Part shown: piece after piece, positions 50,737 to 60,121 of the stretch | How the letters are laid out: each line of letters begins with the position of its first letter | How positions within the stretch are numbered: the stretch's first letter is position 1 | Assembly: GCF_900182645.1 (NCBI RefSeq) | Contig: NZ_FXTA01000003.1 | Span: 372,001 to 436,000, forward strand | Length of the DNA: 64,000 bases | Reading direction: 5' to 3' | Source: Flavobacterium resistens | GTDB lineage: Bacteria; Bacteroidota; Bacteroidia; Flavobacteriales; Flavobacteriaceae | Translations under genes and position numbers: made by a program | Notes under the pieces: generated by a model | Told to the model about the DNA's origin: nothing | Seen by the model: the letters and a program-made list of their open reading frames with translations, nothing else | Database searches by the model: none

Positions 50737-53652
50737 TTATTTCAGACAATCCTTTAAAATAGTCACGGGATGCATCGCTTTTCTGCTAGTTCCGTCAAAA
50801 ATCTGATGGCGGCAGCTGGTTCCTGCAGCGACAATTTCTGTTGATGGCTCTGTTGTCCTAATTTTCGGGAACAACGTATCTTCTCCCATCTGCATGCTTA
50901 TTTCGTAATGTTCTTTTTCGTATCCAAATGAACCCGCCATTCCGCAACAGCCAGAATTGTAAATCGTAACCGTATTATTTTTTGGAACATTCAGCATAGC
51001 AAAAGAAGCTTCAACTGAGCTTAACGACTTTTGATGACAATGCCCATGAATTTTGATATTTTTCTCTTTTTCAGAAAATTGTCCCGAATGAATTTTTCCG
51101 TTTGTAATTTCTCTTTTGAAAAATTCTTCAACCGTGAAGGTGTTTTGGGCTAATTTTTCAGCACTTTCTTTATCACCAGCTAATCGTAAATATTCATCTC
51201 TGAAAGTTAATATTGCAGAAGGTTCAATTCCTATTAAAGGTGTGTTTTCAGAAATTATATTTTTAAAAATATTGACATTTTTATTCGCGATTTCCTGCGC
51301 TTCTTCCAAAAAGCCTTTTGAAATAAAAGCTCTTCCACTTTCTTCATGATCGATTATAATTACGTTGTAACCTAATTTCGTTAACAATTCGTAAGCGTCG
51401 ATTCCGACTGAAACATCATAATAATTGGTAAACTCATCACAAAAAAGATAAATGCTACCGTTTTCAAAAGAGTTCGTCGTGTAAAGTTTTTTGTTCTTTT
51501 CATACCATTTTCTGAATGTCTTTGGAGCCAGTAATGGCACTTGTCTTTCAGGCGCAATTCCCATACGTTTTTTAACGAATGAAAGATTGGAAACCCAATT
51601 GGTAAGAGATGGTGCAATACTTCCAAATTCATTTAGTTTAGAATTGAAAGCAAATATTTTATTTCGGAAAGAGAATCCGTTTGCTTTTTGATATTGGTAT
51701 AAAAATTCTGCTTTTAAAGTCGCTACATCCACATTGCTCGGACATTCGCTTGCGCAGGCTTTACAGCTTACACATAATTCAAAAACCTTATATAATTCTT
51801 CGTGATCGAATTTATTTTCTTTTTCCGAATGCGTCAGATATTCTCTTAAAGCGTTTGCTCGTGCGCGTGTAGTATCTTTTTCATTTCTTGTGGCACGGTA
51901 ACTCGGGCATAAAGTTCCGCCTGCCGAAGGCAATTTACGGCAATCGCCAGAACCATTGCATTTTTCAGCAGCACGCAAAACCCCTAAACTATCAGAGAAA
52001 TCCTGAATCGTTTTTATTTCAGGTTCAATTCTTCCTGCTTCGAAACGAAGATTTTCATCCATTTTAGAAGCATTTACGATTTTCCCAACATTCAAAATTG
52101 TATTGGGATCAAATGCTTTTTTTATTCGTTTTAGCAGTTCGTAGTTTTTATCTCCAATCATAAAAGGCAAAAACTCTCCTCTTAAAATTCCGTCGCCATG
52201 TTCACCACTTAATGAACCTCTGTATTTTTTTACTAAATGCGCTACTTCAGTAGATAAGTTTCTAAACTGGTGTAATCCTTCTTTTGTTTTTAAATTTATC
52301 TTCGGACGCAAATGAAGCTCTCCTGCTCCGGCATGCGCATAATAAATCGCGCTTTGTCCGTGTCTTTCCATCATTGCAGCAAAATCAGCGATATAATTAG
52401 GAAGATCGCTCAATTCAACTGCTGTATCTTCAATAGAATCCGCTGCTTTGTCATCTCCAACAATACTTCCTAAAAGTCCGAGTCCTGCTTTTCTTACCTC
52501 ATTTACTTTATCAATATCTTCTCCGTAAATTTTTGGCAATGCATATCCAAAGTTATTATCCTGAAGTTCTTTAATTAATGCATCGGCCTGTAGTTCGGCA
52601 TCTTCCATACTAATGTGCGATCCAACTTCAAGCATAATAACTGCCTTTGGTTCGCCCACAATAAAAAACCGGTTTTTAGCTTGTTCTCTATTGGTTTTGG
52701 TACAGTCTAAAATCGTATCATCCATCATTTCGCAAGTGTACAAATGATGTTTCATTGCAGTAACGACTGCTTCCAAACTCTCCTGAATTGTATGAAAATG
52801 CGCCACAACCATAATATTGTTTACAGGCGGCAAATCATCCACTTTCAAAGTTATCTCTGTCGTAAATGCCAAAGTTCCTTCACTTCCACAAAGGAGTTTT
52901 CCCAAATTGATTGTATCTTCTGGTCCCGAAAAAAGTTTTGATTTCAGCAAAACATCAATCGCATAACCTGTATTTCTTCTGTGAATTTCTGGTTTTGGAA
53001 ATTCTTTTAAAATTTCTTTCTGATTTTCCTCGTTTGAAAGTTCTTCGTAAATTGTTTTGTAGATTTTACTTTCTAAAGAATCTCCTTTTGTTTTCTCAAT
53101 AAATTCTTCAGAAGTTAAATCTTTAAAAACCGCAATACTTCCGTCACTTAAAACTGCTTTTATTTCGACTATTTTATCTCTGGTAACGCCGTAACGAATT
53201 GAAGTTGTTCCAGATGAATTATTCCCGACCATTCCGCCAATCATACATCTATTGGTTGTTGAAGTAGTTGGTGCGAAAAATAATCCGTGCGGTTTTAAAT
53301 ATAAATTCAATTCATCGCGAATTACTCCGGGTTGAACTGTAATGGTTTTCTTTTCGGCATCAAAAGAAACAATTTTGGTAAAATGTTTAGAAACATCTAC
53401 AATAATTCCGTTACCAACAGTTTGTCCCGCCAGAGAAGTTCCTGCCGTTCTGGGTGTTATTGAAATATTATTTTCTGAGGCAAAGCGAATAATTTTTACA
53501 ATATCTTCTTCAGTTTTAGGAACAGCAACAGCTTCTGGCATAATTCTATAAGCAGAAGCATCTGTGGCGTACAGTTTTTTATGAAGATCATCATAAAAAA
53601 GAGTTCCTTCTAAGGAATCTGATAATTGTTGTAATTGAATTAAATCAGGCAT
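50737..53652 (-). CDS. FAD- and Fe-S-containing D-lactate dehydrogenase (Dld/GlcD-GlpC fusion)
   Basis: A 971-aa respiratory flavoprotein. The FAD-binding PCMH domain (about 20-210) has ITPRTAGTSLAGQTVG and GMVGNNSSGT. The FAD-oxidase C-terminal domain runs to about 540. Then come a region with cysteines CNGSGDCRK, the [4Fe-4S] motif CVSCKACASECP (about 620-631), and a C-terminal CCG domain with HGHCHQKSL and NSGCCGMAGSFG (about 895). This layout is that of the large bacterial D-lactate dehydrogenases (YdiJ/Dld-II type). D-lactate is the side product of MurQ, whose gene is in the same locus. ATG at 53652 (MPDLIQLQQL) is used; the longest frame (53751) starts inside a hairpin. Confidence 0.87.
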   Translation of the reverse strand: MPDLIQLQQLSDSLEGTLFYDDLHKKLYATDASAYRIMPEAVAVPKTEEDIVKIIRFASENNISITPRTAGTSLAGQTVGNGIIVDVSKHFTKIVSFDAEKKTITVQPGVIRDELNLYLKPHGLFFAPTTSTTNRCMIGGMVGNNSSGTTSIRYGVTRDKIVEIKAVLSDGSIAVFKDLTSEEFIEKTKGDSLESKIYKTIYEELSNEENQKEILKEFPKPEIHRRNTGYAIDVLLKSKLFSGPEDTINLGKLLCGSEGTLAFTTEITLKVDDLPPVNNIMVVAHFHTIQESLEAVVTAMKHHLYTCEMMDDTILDCTKTNREQAKNRFFIVGEPKAVIMLEVGSHISMEDAELQADALIKELQDNNFGYALPKIYGEDIDKVNEVRKAGLGLLGSIVGDDKAADSIEDTAVELSDLPNYIADFAAMMERHGQSAIYYAHAGAGELHLRPKINLKTKEGLHQFRNLSTEVAHLVKKYRGSLSGEHGDGILRGEFLPFMIGDKNYELLKRIKKAFDPNTILNVGKIVNASKMDENLRFEAGRIEPEIKTIQDFSDSLGVLRAAEKCNGSGDCRKLPSAGGTLCPSYRATRNEKDTTRARANALREYLTHSEKENKFDHEELYKVFELCVSCKACASECPSNVDVATLKAEFLYQYQKANGFSFRNKIFAFNSKLNEFGSIAPSLTNWVSNLSFVKKRMGIAPERQVPLLAPKTFRKWYEKNKKLYTTNSFENGSIYLFCDEFTNYYDVSVGIDAYELLTKLGYNVIIIDHEESGRAFISKGFLEEAQEIANKNVNIFKNIISENTPLIGIEPSAILTFRDEYLRLAGDKESAEKLAQNTFTVEEFFKREITNGKIHSGQFSEKEKNIKIHGHCHQKSLSSVEASFAMLNVPKNNTVTIYNSGCCGMAGSFGYEKEHYEISMQMGEDTLFPKIRTTEPSTEIVAAGTSCRHQIFDGTSRKAMHPVTILKDCLK

Positions 53653-53713
53653 TATTGGGTTGTATTGCTTTTGGAAGTTAATTTGAAAAGTTGATATTGG
53701 TTGTATAATTTTA

Positions 53714-53744
53714 AACCTGACGGAATTTAAAATCCCGCCAGGTT
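53714..53744. repeat. Imperfect hairpin between nagB and the D-lactate dehydrogenase gene
   Basis: AACCTGACGG pairs with CCGCCAGGTT (one mismatch) around an AT-rich loop with AATTTAAAAT. It is related to the hairpins at 30517 and 49766 and sits in the 112-bp gap between two operon genes. Confidence 0.5.
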
Positions 53745-53764
53745 CTTTCATACAAGCATACTAA

Positions 53765-55693
53765 TTAATAATCAAAACGTTTGAAAGCCTCGATAGCTTC
53801 GTATTCTGCTAATCCTAATTTATCGTAAAGAATCGCTGTGTTTTTATTTCGGTCTTCGGCTCTAACCCAGAATTCTCTTGAATCATTTCCTTGGAACATA
53901 ACTCGGTCTTTTTGAGACTGGTGATACAAGATTGCATGACGTTTCAACAATACTTCTGATGGAGAAAGTGGAACTGCCATGTCAATTTCGTGGATATCCC
54001 ATTCGTGCCAAGCTCCTCTGTACAACCAAAGCCAACAATCGTCCATGTATTTTTCTGGTTTCAATTCTTTCATGGCTGCAAAAATTGCGTTCAGACATAC
54101 TTCATGCGTTCCGTGCGGATCTGCCAAATCTCCTGCTGCAAAAACCTGATGCGGTTTTATTCTTGCGATGATTTCTTTTACAATAGCAATATCTTCTGGT
54201 CCTAACGGATTCTTTTTTACCTGTCCTGTTTCATAAAACGGAAGATCCAAAAAGTGTGTATTTTCATCTTTTAGGCCGATGTATCTTGTTGCTGCGTAAG
54301 ATTCTCTCCTTCTGATTAATCCTTTTAGTTTTCTAACTTCAAGAGAATCTATTTGATTTTCTGATTTGTTGTTCAAAAATTCAATAACCGATTTGAAGTT
54401 GATATCTTTTGGAAGATTTTCTCCAGCAAAATCGTTGCAAACTTCAGCGAACTTCAATGCCTCGTCGTCAGTAACTGCTATATTTCCAGAAGTCTGATAT
54501 ACGACGTGTACATCATGTCCTTGTTTGATCAATTTTGAAAAAGTTCCTCCCATAGAAATCACGTCATCATCTGGGTGCGGACTGAAAAGAATCACTCTTT
54601 TCTTGGCTGGATTGGCTCTTTCCGGACGATGCGAATCATCTGTATTTGGTTTTCCTCCTGGCCATCCTGTAATGGTGTGCTGCAGAACGTTGAACATATT
54701 GATATTCAAATCATAAGCAGAACCTTCCTGCGCCAAAAGATCAGACATTCCGTTATTATTGTAATCTCTATCAGTAAGTTTTAAGATGGATTGTTTCGTT
54801 TTTTTACAAAGCCAAACGATAGCTTTACTTTTTAATTCTTCTGTCCAGATGCATTCTCCAACAAGCCAAGGCGTTTTAAAACGTGTCAACTCAGAAGCTG
54901 CAGATTGATCCAATACAAAAGTTGCATTTGGATGATTTTGTAGAAATGTTGCAGGAACATCAGAACTTATTTCGCCTTGAATTGTTCTCTTAATAATAGA
55001 AGCTTTGTTTTGTCCCCAAGCCATTAATACGATTCGCTTTGATTTCATAATGGTTGAAACTCCCATTGTGATCGCACGTTTTGGAACGTTGTCAATTCCG
55101 TTGAAATCAGAAGAGGCATCAACTCTTGTAATATGATCCAGTGTAATGATGCGTGTTCCTGAATTGATGTGTGAACCCGGCTCGTTGAAACCAACGTGAC
55201 CTGTACGACCAATTCCTAATAATTGAAAATCAAGCCCGCCGGCATTTTTAATTTTCAATTCGTAGTCGATGCAATATTGATTCAATTCATCAATTGCAAC
55301 TGTACCGTCTGGAATATTGACATTTTCAGGCTTAATATCAATATGGTTAAAAAGATGCTGATGCATGAAGTAATGGTAACTTTGGCGGTTTTCCTTATTC
55401 ATTGGATAATATTCATCCAAATTAAAAGTGATTACGTTGCTAAAGCTTAATCCTTCTTCTCTGTGCATTCTGACTAATTCCTCATATACCTTTATAGGAG
55501 AAGAACCTGTTGCAAGACCTAATACACAGAATTCATTTGCATTTTGTTTTAAACGTATTAATTCAGCTATTTCTTGAGCGACATTTTTTGAAGCTGTAGC
55601 AGAACTTTCAAAGATTACATTATGATTTTTCTCAAATCGGGTTTCTTCAAATTTTCCTGGTATGTCGTAAGCCAAAGAAGTAGTGGTTTTCAT
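53765..55693 (-). CDS. nagB: Glucosamine-6-phosphate deaminase fused to a PIG-L/LmbE deacetylase domain
   Basis: A 642-aa two-domain cytoplasmic protein. The N-terminal NagB domain (about 30-285) has GLATGSSPIKVYEEL, FNLDEYYPM and GIGRTGHVGFNEPGSH, and deaminates glucosamine-6-P to fructose-6-P and ammonia. The C-terminal PIG-L-type domain (about 370-640) has the zinc motif SPHPDDD near 374 and DPHGTHE near 540, typical of N-acetylglucosaminyl deacetylases. This long NagB form is common in Bacteroidota. Together the domains could take GlcNAc-6-P to fructose-6-P without NagA, but the substrate of the second domain is not proven. First gene of the leftward arm. Confidence 0.92.
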   Translation of the reverse strand: MKTTTSLAYDIPGKFEETRFEKNHNVIFESSATASKNVAQEIAELIRLKQNANEFCVLGLATGSSPIKVYEELVRMHREEGLSFSNVITFNLDEYYPMNKENRQSYHYFMHQHLFNHIDIKPENVNIPDGTVAIDELNQYCIDYELKIKNAGGLDFQLLGIGRTGHVGFNEPGSHINSGTRIITLDHITRVDASSDFNGIDNVPKRAITMGVSTIMKSKRIVLMAWGQNKASIIKRTIQGEISSDVPATFLQNHPNATFVLDQSAASELTRFKTPWLVGECIWTEELKSKAIVWLCKKTKQSILKLTDRDYNNNGMSDLLAQEGSAYDLNINMFNVLQHTITGWPGGKPNTDDSHRPERANPAKKRVILFSPHPDDDVISMGGTFSKLIKQGHDVHVVYQTSGNIAVTDDEALKFAEVCNDFAGENLPKDINFKSVIEFLNNKSENQIDSLEVRKLKGLIRRRESYAATRYIGLKDENTHFLDLPFYETGQVKKNPLGPEDIAIVKEIIARIKPHQVFAAGDLADPHGTHEVCLNAIFAAMKELKPEKYMDDCWLWLYRGAWHEWDIHEIDMAVPLSPSEVLLKRHAILYHQSQKDRVMFQGNDSREFWVRAEDRNKNTAILYDKLGLAEYEAIEAFKRFDY

Positions 55694-55725
55694 AATATAT
55701 CTATATAGTTAAAATTTAGTTTTAA

Positions 55726-55753
55726 CAAATATATAGAACAAAAACAGAACAAT
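55726..55753 (-). promoter_or_regulatory. Promoter of the nagB arm
   Basis: On the minus strand TTG (55753-55751), a 17-bp spacer and TATATTTG (55733-55726). The ATG of nagB follows 32 bp later. Confidence 0.7.
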
Positions 55754-55761
55754 TACATTAT

Positions 55762-55812
55762 TTTGCGTTATTTAACAAAATAAAATTAAAAACATGCAAA
55801 AAAACGCAAAAA
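55762..55812. promoter_or_regulatory. Candidate DeoR operators upstream of nagB
   Basis: TTTTGCGTTATTT (55762-55774) lies just upstream of the nagB -33 element. On the other strand TTTTTGCG followed after 9 bp by TTTTTGC occupies 55812-55797. The exact 13-mer recurs at 56724 before susC. Confidence 0.6.
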
Positions 55813-55832
55813 CTGAAATATAAAAACGAAAA

Positions 55833-56582
55833 TTACAATATAAGTACTCCAGATTTCCTATATTCTTCCAATCTGCTGTCGTTAGGATCAAGATCAGTAA
55901 CTATAGTATCCAATTGTGTAAGATCACAAACACCGTGGGCCATTTTAGTATTTAATTTATCCGAAGAAAACATTGAAACTACCTTATCAGAAGCTTCTAT
56001 CATTGCTTTTTTGACAATTGAAATCTCATAACCAATTTCCGTCAAGCCTTGTTTTATATTAATACTACTTGCACCAATAAAGCAAATATCGGCTTTAATT
56101 TTGGACACAACCTGAATTACATCCATACCAATAGTTACCATTGCGTTTTTTTGCATTTTTCCACCAATAAATATTAAATCTATATTTGGATGCTGTGATA
56201 ATTGCATGGCAATTGGAAGACTATAAGTATAAATAGTAGCCTTTAAATCGGCTGGAATTAACTTTGCAAAAACCAAATTTGTACTTCCTCCACTCATTAT
56301 AATTACCTGGTCATCACGAAGTAAAGACAATGCTTTTGAAACAATTTTAGTTTTTTCCTCCTCAGCACCGATATATATATCAAACACATTGGCAGATTTT
56401 TCCGACACCTGAACCGCTCCGCCATATACTTTCACTAAAAGCTTTTTACTGTCAAGTTCGTTCAAATCTCGACGAATAGTATCTTCAGACAAATCTAAAG
56501 CCAAAGCCAAATCTGTTGTGACAACTTTTTGGTCCTCAATTAGCTTTGTCATTATGTATTTATGTCTTTCGGCTTTCAGCAT
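55833..56582 (-). CDS. DeoR/GlpR-family transcriptional regulator
   Basis: A 249-aa regulator with a DeoR-type winged helix at the N-terminus (about 5-60; VTTDLALALDLSEDTIRRDLNELDSKK, cited by LSEDTIRRDL) and a sugar-phosphate-sensing DeoRC domain (about 75-230; IIMSGGSTNLVFAKLI and FIGASSINIKQGLTEIG). It sits between the nagB arm and the susC arm, 139 bp from nagB on the same strand and divergent from susC. It is the natural candidate to bind the TTTTGCGT boxes on both sides. The effector is probably a sugar phosphate such as GlcNAc-6-P, GlcN-6-P or MurNAc-6-P (inference). Confidence 0.9.
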   Translation of the reverse strand: MLKAERHKYIMTKLIEDQKVVTTDLALALDLSEDTIRRDLNELDSKKLLVKVYGGAVQVSEKSANVFDIYIGAEEEKTKIVSKALSLLRDDQVIIMSGGSTNLVFAKLIPADLKATIYTYSLPIAMQLSQHPNIDLIFIGGKMQKNAMVTIGMDVIQVVSKIKADICFIGASSINIKQGLTEIGYEISIVKKAMIEASDKVVSMFSSDKLNTKMAHGVCDLTQLDTIVTDLDPNDSRLEEYRKSGVLIL

Positions 56583-56663
56583 ATTTTTGAAAAGTTAAAA
56601 TTCAGGACAAATATATCAAATATTTCAATTTATATCCGAAAACTCCTTACAATCTGCAACAGT

Positions 56664-56736
56664 ACGCAAATTTTAAATTTCAAGTCTTAATTACGAATAA
56701 TTTAAATACGATTTTTTGCGTGTTTTTGCGTTATTT
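56664..56736. promoter_or_regulatory. Candidate DeoR operators upstream of susC
   Basis: TTTTTGCGTG and TTTTTGCGTT form a 10-bp direct repeat at 56713-56732. The second copy extends to the 13-mer TTTTGCGTTATTT also found before nagB. A further ACGCAAA (inverted TTTGCGT) is at 56664. All lie between the regulator (56582) and susC (56831); the rest of this 248-bp gap is AT-rich with no ORF. Confidence 0.6.
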
Positions 56737-56790
56737 TAGTTAATTTTTGAAAAAAATGATTAAATAATGCATTTGTATGCAATAAATAAA

Positions 56791-56798
56791 TATATTTG
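56791..56798 (+). promoter_or_regulatory. TATATTTG -7 element for the susC arm
   Basis: A TAnnTTTG match lies 33 bp before the susC ATG. A TTG at 56773-56775 lies 15 bp upstream, slightly closer than the usual spacing. Confidence 0.55.
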
Positions 56799-56830
56799 CT
56801 CAACAACCATTAAAAAAAAACCAGATAATC

Positions 56831-59800
56831 ATGAAAAAATTACTTCTTATTTCATTATTGGTTTTGTTTATTCAAACAGCATTTGGACAAGCAAAAACAA
56901 TCACTGGAACTGTAAAAAGCAAAACGGACGGAATTCCAATTCCTGGAGTCACTGTCGTTATTCAAGGAACTTCTAATGGCACCACCACCGATTTTGATGG
57001 AAACTACACCATCTCAATCGCGCCAGGAAGAACTTTGAGCTTTAGCTACATGGGGTTTGAAACCCAATTAATTAAAATTGAGAATCAGCAAAAATTAAAT
57101 GTCACTCTTTCGGAAACGACTTCAAAATTAGATGAAGTAGTTGTCGTTGGTTTTGCTTCTCAGAAAAAAACAAACCTAACGGGTGCTGTAGCAAATATCG
57201 ATGTTGCAAAAACAATCGGAAGCAGACCGTTAACTGATGTCAGCAAAGCATTACAGGGAACTACACCTGGTGTAAATGTTAGTTTTAACTCAGGAAATAT
57301 TAATCGCGCTGCCAATATCAATATTCGTGGTGCTGGTACTATTAATGGTTCAGATGCTCCTTTAATATTAGTTGATGGAGTTCCGACAGATTTGTCTCTT
57401 ATCAATCCAAATGATATTGCAACGATGTCTGTACTTAAAGATGCCGCTTCTGCATCAATCTACGGAGCTCGTGCTGCTTTTGGTGTGGTACTTATTACAA
57501 CTAAAGGTGGAAAAACTGGCGAAGGAAAAGTAAGATTCTCATACAGTGGAAACACCGCTTTTGTTAATACTATTTCTACATTAAAATTTTTAGATCCAAC
57601 TGATGAGATTCCGGGGTTAATTGCAGCGGGAACACGCACAGATGGCTCTACTCCGGAGATTTTTGGTCAAAACTATAGCACTTTACTTGCAGGAATTAAA
57701 AACTGGAAAGAAAAATACGCAAATAATCGTACTAGTCATGAGATGGTTTATGGAGAAGACTGGGAAATTAAAAATGGTACGCCATACTTCTACAGAGTTT
57801 GGGACGCAAACAAAGAATTATATGCAAAAGATGCACTTCAAACAACACACAATTTATCTGCACAAGGAAATTTAGGTGATAAGAGTTCTTTCTTTGCTTC
57901 ATTTGCAATTGCCAACCAAGAAGGTATGTTAAGAGTAAATCAGGAACAAAAACAGCGTATCAATATTAACTTAGGATTTACCACAAAATTAGCTGAATGG
58001 CTTACTGGTGATTTCAAAGTAATGTCAATCAACAGTTCTTATGAGCAACCTTTTAACTACTATGGTGGTTCTGGTACTGATGATACTGGTTATGGAGGTT
58101 ATTTTGGATATGCTCTTCGTTGGGGTCAGTATTTTCCAAATTTTGGAACATACAGAGGATATAATTTCCGTACTGCAGGAGGATATTTATCTAATGCATC
58201 AAGAAATGAAAACACTAACCGCAATACTAGATTAAGTGCAAAATTTACGGCTGACATTACTAAAGCATTCAATGTAATTGCTGAAGTAAGCAACGTAACG
58301 AACTATTCGAACAGAAAACAAAATGGTGGAAAATTCCAGGCTTGGGATAGCTGGTCTGCGATGCCATATGATGCGACAACAATTCAAACAGCAGTACCTG
58401 CAACACTTGAAACAGGAAATGATTTCGTAGGGCAGTCAAAATCAGAATCTGCGACAAACGTTATAAATGTTTATGCGAATTACAAAAAGCAATTGGATAA
58501 ACATAACTTCAAATTCTTAGGAGGTTTCAACTCTGAGTGGCAAGAATACTCTCGTAATTATGCAAGAAGAAATACTCTTTTAGATAAATCAAAACCAGAA
58601 TTTAACCTTGCAGTAGGTGAACAATTTGTTTCAGGATCTGCAAATAGCTCTTTAAATCCAGCAGAAACAACGTATTCAATTGCAGGTTTCTTTGGACGTA
58701 TCAATTACGATTATAACGGAATTTATTTAGTAGAATTAAATGCTCGTTATGATGGTTCTTCAAAATTCCCGACAGACCAACAATGGGGCTTCTTCCCTTC
58801 TGCTTCTGTAGGATACAAAATTGTGAATGAGAAATTTATGGAAAGCACTCGTTCTTGGTTAAATGACCTTAAATTACGTGCTTCTATTGGATCAATCGGA
58901 AATCAAAACGTAGGAAACAATGCTTTCTTATCTTTATTAAACTCTACAAATCCTTCGTGGATAAATAGCGGCTCTACTCTTCCTCCATCTATGAGTTTAC
59001 CAACTAACGTTGATCCAGCTTTAACATGGGAAAAAGTGTATACAAAAGATGTAGGTATTGATATTAAAATATTTGACATGCTTGGCGCTTCGTTTGACTG
59101 GTACCAACGTGACACAAAAGGAATGTTAGCTCCAGGTATAACACTTCCAGGTTCATTTGGACAGAGTGCTGCACAGACAAACTCAGGAAACATGAGAACA
59201 AGAGGATGGGAACTTTCTTTGAACTTTAACAAACAATTAGGCGAAAATGCTTCGGTATTTGTTGATGTTGCTTTATCAGATTATCAATCAGTTGTAACGA
59301 AATGGAACAACAGTTCTAAATTATTATCTACTTATTATGATGGTTATGAAATTGGACAAATTTGGGGTCTTACAAGTGACAGACTTCTTCAGGCTGATGA
59401 CGTAATTACTAATAACGGTAAAACGGTTAATGGTATTGATTATTCTAAAACAATGCTTGGTAATTTTAAATATGGAGCTGGTGATGTTCATTATATCGAT
59501 ACAAATGGAGATGGTTCTATATCACGTGGAGCAGGAACTGCAGATGATCATGGAGATTTAAGCAAAATTGGTAATTCAACTCCTCGTTACAAATACGGAA
59601 TTACATTAGGTGGTACATATCGTGGATTTGATGTTTCGGCTTTCTTCCAGGGAGTTGGTAAACGTGATTACTGGGCTGCTTCTGATGCTGTTTTACCTTT
59701 TTATCGTGCACCACAACAGATGTATGCAAACCAAGCTGATTACTGGACACCAGAAAACACAGATGCCTATTTTCCTAATCCTTATTACGGTAGTGAATCA

Positions 59801-60097
59801 ACAGCATTTGGAGGAAGCACAAATGGTATGAATAACTTTGTAACACAAACAAGATATTTATTAGATATGTCATACTTCCGTCTTAAAAACTTTAGCCTTG
59901 GATATTCTTTACCAGCAAATATTGTGAAAAAAGCTGGGTTAGACAAAGTAAGACTTTATACTTCAGGTGAAAACATCGTAACATGGAAAGATAAACGTCT
60001 TCCTGTTGACCCTGAAATTGATGAAACTGAAGTTTTCTGGGGAAGAGCTTATCCTTATACTAAAACATGGTCTTTTGGTGTTGAGCTTTCTTTCTAA
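56831..60097 (+). CDS. SusC/RagA family TonB-linked outer-membrane transporter (pair 2, MurNAc locus)
   Basis: A 1088-aa protein with a signal peptide (ending TAFGQ, about 20). It has a carboxypeptidase-like domain (about 24-100, ITGTVKSKTDGIPIPGVTV), the SusC signature DEVVVVGFASQKK (about 100-112), a plug with PLILVDGVPTD and DAASASIYGARAAFGVVLITTK (about 175-225), then a 22-strand barrel ending SFGVELSF. It imports the glycan or muropeptide captured by the SusD partner. susD follows after 24 bp. Its position among MurNAc-handling genes is the only evidence for a peptidoglycan-type ligand. Confidence 0.94.
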   Translation: MKKLLLISLLVLFIQTAFGQAKTITGTVKSKTDGIPIPGVTVVIQGTSNGTTTDFDGNYTISIAPGRTLSFSYMGFETQLIKIENQQKLNVTLSETTSKLDEVVVVGFASQKKTNLTGAVANIDVAKTIGSRPLTDVSKALQGTTPGVNVSFNSGNINRAANINIRGAGTINGSDAPLILVDGVPTDLSLINPNDIATMSVLKDAASASIYGARAAFGVVLITTKGGKTGEGKVRFSYSGNTAFVNTISTLKFLDPTDEIPGLIAAGTRTDGSTPEIFGQNYSTLLAGIKNWKEKYANNRTSHEMVYGEDWEIKNGTPYFYRVWDANKELYAKDALQTTHNLSAQGNLGDKSSFFASFAIANQEGMLRVNQEQKQRININLGFTTKLAEWLTGDFKVMSINSSYEQPFNYYGGSGTDDTGYGGYFGYALRWGQYFPNFGTYRGYNFRTAGGYLSNASRNENTNRNTRLSAKFTADITKAFNVIAEVSNVTNYSNRKQNGGKFQAWDSWSAMPYDATTIQTAVPATLETGNDFVGQSKSESATNVINVYANYKKQLDKHNFKFLGGFNSEWQEYSRNYARRNTLLDKSKPEFNLAVGEQFVSGSANSSLNPAETTYSIAGFFGRINYDYNGIYLVELNARYDGSSKFPTDQQWGFFPSASVGYKIVNEKFMESTRSWLNDLKLRASIGSIGNQNVGNNAFLSLLNSTNPSWINSGSTLPPSMSLPTNVDPALTWEKVYTKDVGIDIKIFDMLGASFDWYQRDTKGMLAPGITLPGSFGQSAAQTNSGNMRTRGWELSLNFNKQLGENASVFVDVALSDYQSVVTKWNNSSKLLSTYYDGYEIGQIWGLTSDRLLQADDVITNNGKTVNGIDYSKTMLGNFKYGAGDVHYIDTNGDGSISRGAGTADDHGDLSKIGNSTPRYKYGITLGGTYRGFDVSAFFQGVGKRDYWAASDAVLPFYRAPQQMYANQADYWTPENTDAYFPNPYYGSESTAFGGSTNGMNNFVTQTRYLLDMSYFRLKNFSLGYSLPANIVKKAGLDKVRLYTSGENIVTWKDKRLPVDPEIDETEVFWGRAYPYTKTWSFGVELSF

Positions 60098-60121
60098 TCC
60101 TAATCTTACAAAACTTTTAAA

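Noticed and set aside
53653..53751. Longer start for the D-lactate dehydrogenase
   Set aside because: The extension is translated from a hairpin and AT-rich spacer; MPDLIQLQQL matches a normal family start.
57160..59831. Several 60-110 codon frames on both strands within susC pair 2
   Set aside because: They are alternative-frame shadows of a long, well-supported gene.
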